Below, one piece after another: positions 35,827 through 42,879 of a stretch of 45,063 nt of DNA. This stretch comes from Gammaproteobacteria bacterium LSUCC0112 (GTDB taxonomy: Bacteria > Pseudomonadota > Gammaproteobacteria > Pseudomonadales > Pseudohongiellaceae): NCBI GenBank assembly GCA_004535785.1, contig SPIB01000002.1, positions 608,343 to 653,405 on the forward strand, read 5' to 3'. Position 1 is the stretch's first letter, and every line of letters begins with the position of its first letter. A program made the translations under genes and the position numbers. The notes under the pieces are model-generated. The model did not search any database. It was given only the letters and a program-made list of their open reading frames with translations, and had not been told where the DNA came from.

Positions 35827-38265
35827 TCAGGTGCCCAAGCGGTAACGCAACTTGATAACCAGTTTGCTGTCCAGTGGTTCTTCCCAGACGTTGTCAAATT
35901 GATCGCCAAAATTGAGCAAGGTGCGACGCTGGTTACCCGCGCGTGAATACACAACAAACAGGTCTGACAACGGCGCAATTTCCCAACGGTAACGAACCTG
36001 GAAATTCATGTTGGAAATTGAGAAACTGTCAGTCGGGCCAGTTGGCTTGGCACCTTCCACAAGATCACGGCTACGAGTAGGCGCATCTTTGGGCAGAATA
36101 AAAAACCGGTCCTCCTCTGCTTTGATACCCACCCATTGCAGGCCCATAGTGAGTTGCTGTCGGGCCGATATGTAATACTCCATTTTAAAACTCGTTTCCC
36201 ACTGATTTGTCTGGAAAGTCGTAAAATCCTGCCCGCCCTGGTGCAGTAGCCAACCATCACGATCCTGATACGTTATGCCCCCATTCATGCTGAAGTTGGG
36301 GACGGGCCGCCACGTGACACCGGCATCGTAACGTTCGCTGTAACCCCCAGCAAACTCGGTTGAACGGCCTGCACCAACGTTATAACTCACTGCTTGCGCA
36401 GCATTGGTGCTGTAGTTGAAGCTGAAATTAGTACGCTCACGCGTTGCAAAACTGCCGTTGCCGAAACTGTTCAGGTCATCATAACGTTTCGGGAAATGCT
36501 GGAAGTTGAGATTAACCCGACTCAGATTATTCAGGGTCACCGTGGTACTGATGACAGGAATTGCATTGTTTGTCCTGTCACCATCCAGATTCTCTTCGTA
36601 GCGCAGGAAAGGGTTGACGCGAATATCACGCACCCGTGTCAAACCGGTTTTTACCCATTCAAAGCGGTACCAGGCCTCAATGGCATTGTTGCGCTCCTGA
36701 TAACCAAAATCGTTGATGTCGATAGTGTCATCCAGATAGGTCAGGTTCAGTGTATGTTTAAAGCCCACGCGCGGGGTATAGATGATGTCGGTAAACGCAC
36801 CATATCCCTGACCATTTTCGTCCGAATCAGAGGTCACAACCTGACCATCAAAATTCCAGATACCGCCCTGCGTCAGGTATTTAAAATCCACCGCGTGTAC
36901 CGCTGCATCCGAGGCGTCGTGCGCCACCAGCGTGCCGATGTAACCGAGGCCCCGGTAGGCAGCCCCACCGCCCTGATCTTCGTACAGCACACGGAACGCC
37001 GTAAAGTCGCGGCCAGTCTGTTCATAACGATTGCCATCATTGCCACGGAACAAGGCATCATCTTCACTGGCAGCCAACACGCCGTAGCGGAAACTGCCCA
37101 CCTGGCCGGTGGCTTTGACCGCCCCTAACAGATCCGCATTCTGCAGCCTTTCCCGTTGGGACAGACCCACACCCGCCGGCAAGTCGGGCGACCGTGGACG
37201 TCCACCAATGCGACGGGTATTCAGGATAGTGAATCGTTTACCCGTGCTGCCGTTCGAGCGTGCAGAGGTATTAAAGATCTCCTGACCTTCCTGAAAAAAC
37301 AAACGCTTTTCAGGAAAAAACGTTTCGCTGGCCGTCAGGTTCACGTCGACGTCATCGGCCTCGGCAGATCCAAAATCCGGATTCAACGTGGCTGTCATCT
37401 GAAAATTGGACGAAGGTCGCCAGAATAAATCGACACCGGTGCGATGGGTCCAGTCGTTGTCAATTTCATCATAGGTCGATGCCACGGACGGGAACAGACT
37501 CCACTGTTGACGCGGATTAACACCGTCAAGTTGCAGCAGTGGGAAGTTACTCAGGAAAATAGCGTCCGACTTGGCAATGGCTGGCCATGCATAATTCTGA
37601 TTCAGGTGTGCCACCACGCGTTCTGCATAAATGCCGATTTCACGCGTACCTTCGCGAAACGGCATGGCAAGTTGCCCCCAGGGAATGTAGTACTCCGCGG
37701 ACCAGCCCGTTGCAGTCTCAGCGGTGGCACCATACCAGGCACCGTCCCACTGACTGTTATATTGGCGTTCGGGCAAAATCGTGCCATCCATCTGGTTATC
37801 ACCCAGCGCCAGGCTGACCCAATAACCAAACTGACCTTCGCCAGAGGTATCCAGGGTAATGGACAGTCGATCACGGGTCAGCTCCCGGTTATCACGCGCA
37901 CTGATACGACGCACAAGCGTTTCGGGCGGTTGATCCATCTCAGCACTCATGTAAATGCCACGAGCATTATAAAAAACGCGCAAACGTGTGTCGTAAGGTG
38001 CAGGTGCCAATGTTTCCGGCTCTACCACACCCATGCCACTGAAGGTCGGGATCTGCGACCACACTGCGTCATCCAGTTGCCCATCAATATCTATCGAGAC
38101 ATCGTCAGGCATTTCTATCAATTGCAACTTGAGTTCGCGGCCAACGCGACCCTGATAGCTGCCATCATTCAGGTTTATTCCGGTGGTCAATGGCTGAGCC
38201 AAAGCCCCCTGTGTCATATACACGGAAATCATTCCGGCAAGAGAAAGGCGATACAAGGATTTCAA
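35827..38265 (-). CDS. CBM9-like / DUF5916 outer-membrane beta-barrel protein
   Basis: 812 residues. Signal peptide to about residue 24 (TQGALAQ). A CBM9-like sandwich follows: IDIDGQLDDAVWSQIPTFSGM (about 59-79), LRVFYNARGIYMSAEM and GWSAEYYIPWGQLAMPF. From about 240 to the end is the DUF5916 part, made of alternating amphipathic strands of an outer-membrane barrel, with ATLNPDFGSAEADDVDVNLT and FFPEKRLFFQEG typical of the family. It ends in charged/aromatic strands but lacks a final Phe. The family's role is unknown. Start is TTG at 38265; no other in-frame start lies between it and the upstream end of the frame. Convergent with the mocR-like gene with 2 bp between stops. Confidence 0.85.
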   Translation of the reverse strand: MKSLYRLSLAGMISVYMTQGALAQPLTTGINLNDGSYQGRVGRELKLQLIEMPDDVSIDIDGQLDDAVWSQIPTFSGMGVVEPETLAPAPYDTRLRVFYNARGIYMSAEMDQPPETLVRRISARDNRELTRDRLSITLDTSGEGQFGYWVSLALGDNQMDGTILPERQYNSQWDGAWYGATAETATGWSAEYYIPWGQLAMPFREGTREIGIYAERVVAHLNQNYAWPAIAKSDAIFLSNFPLLQLDGVNPRQQWSLFPSVASTYDEIDNDWTHRTGVDLFWRPSSNFQMTATLNPDFGSAEADDVDVNLTASETFFPEKRLFFQEGQEIFNTSARSNGSTGKRFTILNTRRIGGRPRSPDLPAGVGLSQRERLQNADLLGAVKATGQVGSFRYGVLAASEDDALFRGNDGNRYEQTGRDFTAFRVLYEDQGGGAAYRGLGYIGTLVAHDASDAAVHAVDFKYLTQGGIWNFDGQVVTSDSDENGQGYGAFTDIIYTPRVGFKHTLNLTYLDDTIDINDFGYQERNNAIEAWYRFEWVKTGLTRVRDIRVNPFLRYEENLDGDRTNNAIPVISTTVTLNNLSRVNLNFQHFPKRYDDLNSFGNGSFATRERTNFSFNYSTNAAQAVSYNVGAGRSTEFAGGYSERYDAGVTWRPVPNFSMNGGITYQDRDGWLLHQGGQDFTTFQTNQWETSFKMEYYISARQQLTMGLQWVGIKAEEDRFFILPKDAPTRSRDLVEGAKPTGPTDSFSISNMNFQVRYRWEIAPLSDLFVVYSRAGNQRRTLLNFGDQFDNVWEEPLDSKLVIKLRYRLGT

Positions 38266-38391
38266 AACAACATTCCCGTTGGTGATTTTGGTTAGCAGGT
38301 TTTTTTAGTTGGAACCGGAATCTGCCATCCAAACCGGCATTTGTCCATGCCTTTTACCTACTCAAACCCTGCCTTTTATCGCTGGAAGCTT

Positions 38392-38404
38392 GTTTGTTAC
38401 AAAC
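38392..38404. promoter_or_regulatory. 13-bp interrupted palindrome upstream of the secreted-protein gene
   Basis: GTTTGTTACAAAC is GTTTGT and ACAAAC around a single T. It is located 58 bp before the ATG at 38462 and 127 bp before the TTG of the divergent DUF5916 gene, so it could control either. Confidence 0.35.
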
Positions 38405-38461
38405 TGTTGCTGAATAATCCTGTTCAGTCATCTTTTGACACTTAACGACGGGGAAACAACA

Positions 38462-39484
38462 ATGAAACAAATCTCCTTGCAACAAGCACGCCCTCAGAAA
38501 CACTTTACACTGATCTCGCTGACCCTCGGGCTGACCTTCGCGGCCTCGTCGGCATTTGCCCAGTATGAACCACCACGTCTGCCTAACGGGCATCCTGATC
38601 TGCAAGGTGTCTGGAGTAACAAGACACTGACACCGTTAACCCGCGATCGTGCATTGGGCGATGCCCGGCAATTGACGCCCGAGCAAGTTGCTGCCAAAGA
38701 AGGAGCACAAGCAGCATTTGTTGAAGCGGAATACGCCCCCAGCGACCCCAATCGTGAAGCAGGTGCCGGCGCCCAAGGTGGTAATGACGGCAACACTGAC
38801 GACGGCTATAACGAATTCTGGAAAGAAGAAGGCGATCGCATCCAGATGATCAACGGCGAATACCGCTCATCCATCATCATCGAGCCCGCGAACGGCCAGA
38901 TTCCCTTTATCCCTGATCGCAGCTTGCGCCGGCGTTTGCCTGAAGGTCTGTCGGCCAACGATGGCCCGGAAGGCCGCCCGCTCGCGGAGCGCTGCCTGTT
39001 GTCGTTTGGCAACCACTCCGGCCCGCCTATGCTGCCGGTGATGTACAACAACAACTACCAGATTGTGCAAAACGACGACTACGTAATGATCATGGCTGAG
39101 ATGAATCATGATGCACGGATTATCAAACTTAACGATGAACCTGACCTGCACATGCAAAAGTGGATGGGCGACTCCGTCGGCCGCTGGGAAGGCGATACGT
39201 TGGTGGTGACCACCGCAGGTTTCCACCCACAGCAGACTATTTTTGGTGCGTCCCAGAATCTGACCATCACCGAGCGTTTTACCCGCACGGCTGAATCTGA
39301 AATTCTGTACGCATTTACCGTTGATGATCCGACGGTTTACACCGAGGCCTGGACAGGGGAATTGATGTTTAATGCTCGCCCCGCTGATGAAAAAATCTTT
39401 GAGTACGCTTGTCATGAAGGCAATTACGCCCTCCCCGGTGTGCTCGCAGGGGCCAGGATGGCTGAACTGGAAGATGCTAAATAA
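38462..39484 (+). CDS. Secreted protein of unnamed PNGHPDLQGVW / GRWEGDTLVV family
   Basis: 340 residues from the ATG at 38462. Signal peptide (about 1-35, ending ASSAFAQ). The mature part opens with PPRLPNGHPDLQGVWSNKTLTPL (about 40-62) and has a second block MQKWMGDSVGRWEGDTLVVT. Similar blocks are familiar to me from many acidobacterial and gammaproteobacterial secreted proteins annotated only as hypothetical. An acidic Gly/Asn/Asp linker (about 105-125) may be flexible. Followed closely by two small membrane proteins and a lipoprotein amidase in the same direction. Function unknown. Confidence 0.75.
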   Translation: MKQISLQQARPQKHFTLISLTLGLTFAASSAFAQYEPPRLPNGHPDLQGVWSNKTLTPLTRDRALGDARQLTPEQVAAKEGAQAAFVEAEYAPSDPNREAGAGAQGGNDGNTDDGYNEFWKEEGDRIQMINGEYRSSIIIEPANGQIPFIPDRSLRRRLPEGLSANDGPEGRPLAERCLLSFGNHSGPPMLPVMYNNNYQIVQNDDYVMIMAEMNHDARIIKLNDEPDLHMQKWMGDSVGRWEGDTLVVTTAGFHPQQTIFGASQNLTITERFTRTAESEILYAFTVDDPTVYTEAWTGELMFNARPADEKIFEYACHEGNYALPGVLAGARMAELEDAK

Positions 39485-39502
39485 GCCACGCAGGGTTTGT
39501 TC

Positions 39503-39991
39503 ATGCTGGAGTGGTTTGCTCGCATAGAACTGTCGTCGCTCAGTGTTGCTGTGCGAGAAGTCTGGTGGGTATTCCCGTCGGTGCTGGTGATCCACTCCCT
39601 GTCCATGGCGATGATGGCAGGGTTTGGTGTGGTGATTGCTGCACGGGCCACAGGCAGGGTTGCGTCGCTGGCCACCACCACGCTACGCCGTTTTGAGCCG
39701 CTGTTTCTGGCAGGTTTACTGGCCGCCGGCTTTTCCGGCCTGGTGTTGTTATGGGGTTATCCTGCCAAAGCACTTACCAATCCGCTGTTTTATCTCAAGT
39801 TGATTATCCTTGCGTTATCCACCTGGCTCACGCTGCAACTTTCCGCTAATCGCTGGTCACCTCACATGCAAGCGCGGCTGGCAGTGTTGAGCCTGGCTGG
39901 CTGGATAGCGATGATTTTTGCCGGCCGTTTTCTGGCCTACACGCACTCTGTGCTGTTGGCATCGTGGTTAATATCACCGGCAGGAGGCTGA
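39503..39991 (+). CDS. Small polytopic membrane protein, DUF6644-like (first copy)
   Basis: 162 residues from the ATG at 39503 (a TTG two codons earlier is possible). Four to five helices: VWWVFPSVLVIHSLSMAMMAGFGVVIAA with a His in the first helix, then a basic loop, a Gly-rich helix FLAGLLAAGFSGLVLLWGYP, and FYLKLIILALSTWLTLQL. The plan matches the next gene. The His in helix 1 is a candidate heme or metal ligand by analogy with small cytochrome-like proteins; inference only. It starts 18 bp after the secreted protein and ends 3 bp before the second copy. Confidence 0.65.
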   Translation: MLEWFARIELSSLSVAVREVWWVFPSVLVIHSLSMAMMAGFGVVIAARATGRVASLATTTLRRFEPLFLAGLLAAGFSGLVLLWGYPAKALTNPLFYLKLIILALSTWLTLQLSANRWSPHMQARLAVLSLAGWIAMIFAGRFLAYTHSVLLASWLISPAGG

Positions 39992-39994
39992 GCG

Positions 39995-40507
39995 TTGTCA
40001 CTCGTTGCAGGGTTAACCAAACTTGGTTATGACAGCGGTATTTTCACGCTGATGAACACGCAGTGGGGTTGGCCATTTGTAGAGTCACTGCATTTTGTTG
40101 GATTAACACTTTTACTGGGCACGGTAGGCCTGTTTGATCTGCGCCTGATCGGATTCGGAAAACAAATACCGGTCAAGGCATTACATCCTCTTGTGACAAT
40201 TGGCGTGTTTGGATTTTTGTTAAACACCGCCACTGGATTGATGTTTGTGGTCAGTGATCCGGGGCAATATGTTTACAACCCGGCTTTTCAAATCAAGGTG
40301 CTGGCCATAATAATGGCAGGCATCAATCTTGCTGTGTTCTATCGCTTGATTGCACCACTGATCAGAAACTTGCCTGACAACGCCCCCGTTCCGGGTCCTG
40401 CCCGCGTGGCAGGATTCATCTCACTGAGTTGTTGGTGTGTGGTTATTGCAGGCGGGCGCCTGATTACGTTTTATCGCCCTCCGGAATTCTGGTGCATCTG
40501 GTGCTAA
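39995..40507 (+). CDS. Small polytopic membrane protein, DUF6644-like (second copy)
   Basis: 170 residues from a TTG at 39995; AGGAGG lies 7 bases before it and decides the start. Helices include WPFVESLHFVGLTLLLGTVGLFDLRLIGFG, with an E-S-x-H and D-L-R-L-I-G pattern I associate with DUF6644, then a second His in ALHPLVTIGVFGFLLNTATGLMFV, and FQIKVLAIIMAGINLAVFYRL. The C-terminus is unusual, ending in a Trp/Cys-rich FWCIWC. Likely forms a complex with the adjacent copy. Function unknown. Confidence 0.7.
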   Translation: MSLVAGLTKLGYDSGIFTLMNTQWGWPFVESLHFVGLTLLLGTVGLFDLRLIGFGKQIPVKALHPLVTIGVFGFLLNTATGLMFVVSDPGQYVYNPAFQIKVLAIIMAGINLAVFYRLIAPLIRNLPDNAPVPGPARVAGFISLSCWCVVIAGGRLITFYRPPEFWCIWC

Positions 40508-40537
40508 ATCAACTATTCTGCCGTCATCTGTTGTTTT

Positions 40538-40553
40538 GTTCTTAGTGAGGAAC
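40538..40553 (+). promoter_or_regulatory. Short hairpin holding the amidase ribosome binding site
   Basis: GTTCTT (40538-40543) pairs with AGGAAC (40548-40553), one pair being T-G, around the 4-base loop AGTG. The GAGGA ribosome site overlaps the right arm, 2 bases before the ATG at 40556. The stem is short and could be chance. Confidence 0.25.
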
Positions 40554-40555
40554 AT

Positions 40556-42181
40556 ATGAAATTTGAACGATCTGCCCTGGTTCTGGGCATTCTGGCTGCA
40601 CTGGCACTGAGCGCCTGCAGCGACACTGCTGTTGAAACCCCGCATGCAGAGTCAACCATGCCGCTTGTTGCGAAAACGTCTGATAACACCGGTGATGCAA
40701 TCACCACGTTAATTGCCGAAGAAGCCTCCGTTGCCGAGTTACAAACCGCCATGACCGCTGGCCAATTGACAGCGGTCGCCATTGTCGAGCACTACATCAA
40801 CCGCATTAACACACTGGATGAAACCACTAATTCAGTCGTCGAGATTAATCCAGACGCGTTGGCTATTGCCCTGCAACGCGACGAAGAACGTGCCGCCGGA
40901 CGAATACGCTCGCCATTACACGGCATACCAGTGCTGCTGAAAGACAATATCGACACCGCTGACCAGATGAAAACCACAGCCGGCAGCCTGGCGCTTTTTG
41001 GTGCACCAACGCCGGCACAAGACGCGTTTGTGGTGCAACAATTGCGCGATGCCGGCGCGATCATTCTGGGCAAAACCAATCTCAGTGAGTGGGCAAATTT
41101 CCGCTCCAGCAACTCTTCTAGCGGCTGGTCTGCACGTGGCGGCCAGACCCGCAACCCTTACAACATAGAGATTACGCCGTGTGGCTCCAGTTCGGGTTCG
41201 GGGGTTGCCGTGGCAGCCAATCTGACGGTGCTGGCGGTCGGCACCGAGACGGATGGTTCGATTATCTGTCCGGCCAGCAACAACAGCCTGGTGGGCATCA
41301 AACCAACACTGGGCCTGGTATCGCGCACTGGCATCATCCCGATTTCACACAGTCAGGACACTGCTGGCCCAATGGCTCGTTCGGTTTCTGACGCTGCAGC
41401 GCTGCTAACGGCCATGGTCGGTGTTGACCCCAATGACCTGATTACCCTGAATGTCACCACCAGCGAAGCAATTGACTACAGCGACTATCTGCAGACCGGT
41501 GCCTTGGCGGGAAAACGGATTGGCATCATGCGCAGTCTGTTTGGCAGAAACTTTCAGGTAGATACCTTGATGGAGCAACAGTTTGCCGTACTGCGCAGTG
41601 CCGGCGCGACCCTTGTTGATATTGATATGCGCAACACCCCTGAAATCAACGCCGCCGAGTACGAAGTACTGCTGTTCGAGTTCAAAGATGGCCTGAACAA
41701 ATACCTGGCAAAACGTGGCGGTTTTTATCAGTCACTTGAGCATTTGATACGCTTCAATGACGTCAACCGCGATCGCCAAATGCCTTTTTTTGCACAGGAG
41801 ATTTTTATCGAAGCACAGGCAAAAACCAATTTACAGGACCCAGCCTATGTGACCGCCTTGAGCACAGCAAAAACCGGCAGTCAGGCAATTATCAACAGTG
41901 CTTTAATGAACAATGATCTGGATGCCATTGTGGCGCCCAGTAACGGCCCCGGCTGGCCGATTGATCTGGTCAACGGAGATAATGGCAGTAGCGTGAATTA
42001 CGTCTCCAGCGCCGGACTGGCAGCCATTTCAGGTTACCCGGCGATTACCGTACCTGCCGGTTACATCAATGGCATGCCCGTCGGCATCTCATTTATGGGG
42101 AGCGCTTTTTCCGAACCGGTGTTGATCGGGATGGCTTATGAATTTGAGCAAAAAACACTGGCGCGGCGAGCGCCGCAGTAA
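40556..42181 (+). CDS. Amidase-signature lipoprotein
   Basis: 541 residues. The lipoprotein signal ends ALSAC (Cys at about 21). The amidase signature core begins near residue 55. Catalytic Lys129 lies in PVLLKDNID, the cis-Ser in CGSSSGSG (about 211-213) and the nucleophile Ser235 in TETDGSIICPAS. This Ser-Ser-Lys triad hydrolyses amide bonds; family members range from Glu-tRNA amidotransferase to fatty-acid amide hydrolases and are rarely lipoproteins. Location is probably the periplasmic side of a membrane. The substrate is not deducible. It follows the DUF6644-like pair by 48 bp. Confidence 0.92.
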   Translation: MKFERSALVLGILAALALSACSDTAVETPHAESTMPLVAKTSDNTGDAITTLIAEEASVAELQTAMTAGQLTAVAIVEHYINRINTLDETTNSVVEINPDALAIALQRDEERAAGRIRSPLHGIPVLLKDNIDTADQMKTTAGSLALFGAPTPAQDAFVVQQLRDAGAIILGKTNLSEWANFRSSNSSSGWSARGGQTRNPYNIEITPCGSSSGSGVAVAANLTVLAVGTETDGSIICPASNNSLVGIKPTLGLVSRTGIIPISHSQDTAGPMARSVSDAAALLTAMVGVDPNDLITLNVTTSEAIDYSDYLQTGALAGKRIGIMRSLFGRNFQVDTLMEQQFAVLRSAGATLVDIDMRNTPEINAAEYEVLLFEFKDGLNKYLAKRGGFYQSLEHLIRFNDVNRDRQMPFFAQEIFIEAQAKTNLQDPAYVTALSTAKTGSQAIINSALMNNDLDAIVAPSNGPGWPIDLVNGDNGSSVNYVSSAGLAAISGYPAITVPAGYINGMPVGISFMGSAFSEPVLIGMAYEFEQKTLARRAPQ

Positions 42182-42197
42182 GACGACAGTGCGCGGG

Positions 42198-42224
42198 TGG
42201 CATGCTCACAAGTCGGGCATGCCA
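42198..42224 (+). terminator. Hairpin after the amidase gene
   Basis: TGGCATGC (42198-42205) and GCATGCCA (42217-42224) pair over 8 bp with an 11-base loop, 16 bp past the amidase stop. No T-run follows, so the terminator call rests on position. The 129 bp between amidase and DUF2970 hold no gene. Confidence 0.4.
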
Positions 42225-42310
42225 TTGCACCCGACTATATTGCCAACGTTGAAGCACGCGGCACACAGGGCAAAAAGCGTAAAACCGTCAGATGTTGATG
42301 GGTCACTGGA

Positions 42311-42535
42311 TCACGGCAACACCCATTGCACGATGCCAATCAGCGCAAACATCAGGGCAAAGGTCACCAGCACACCTGCGACAGCAAACTTTTTAATATC
42401 ACCGTGCTGAAAATCCCGCTCACGATTGCTGCTGCTTTGCACGCCAAATGCAGCTGCGATACTGCTGCCAAGCATCTGTAACCAGCTGACTTCTCGCACA
42501 GATTCCTGACCATAACGCTTGTTGGATTTACTCAT
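42311..42535 (-). CDS. DUF2970 small membrane protein
   Basis: 74 residues from the ATG at 42535, supported by AGGAG 9 bases upstream; an ATG 11 codons earlier is less likely. The DUF2970 core is SWLQMLGSSIAAAFGVQSSSNRERDFQHG (about 17-45), with the conserved A-A-A-F-G-V-Q-S and N-R-E-R-D-F, followed by one C-terminal transmembrane helix (about 52-73). Family function is unknown. Divergent from recC. Confidence 0.88.
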   Translation of the reverse strand: MSKSNKRYGQESVREVSWLQMLGSSIAAAFGVQSSSNRERDFQHGDIKKFAVAGVLVTFALMFALIGIVQWVLP

Positions 42536-42879
42536 GTTCGGACACTCCTGCTGTGATAATGACAACAATGGCTTTCAACAATCACTTGTCTAACCCGTGA
42601 ACTGCAATGCTTATGCCATGACAGAATCTAACACGCAAAGATAGCTATCTTGCTGACATACAACAATATTTAGTTCGTTAGCGTTTTCTAAAGAACGCCG
42701 CGAGATTTCTTATTTGCCAAATATTGACCAGCAATTGCCAAAAATGACAAAAACCCGCAAAACCAACTGTTGTTTGCTGCGACACCTTTTGTCGCCTCTG
42801 CCTGCACAATACCAATCCATCACAAAACCCTTATACTTGCTTCAACAGCAAAAAATCCGTCACTCCAGGGATAGACCAG
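42536..42879. other. Intergenic region between DUF2970 and recC
   Basis: 344 bp without a gene I can support. It holds a perfect 14-bp palindrome AAGATAGCTATCTT at 42638-42651, and a possible recC -10 box TATACT at 42832-42837, 42 bp before the start, without a clear -35. A short open frame in the right half is discounted as noncoding. Confidence 0.5.

Noticed and set aside
36394-37128. Long open frame antisense to the DUF5916 gene (also 37444-38295)
   Set aside because: The opposite strand encodes clear CBM9/DUF5916 features; the antisense product has no domain-like pattern and no ribosome site of note.
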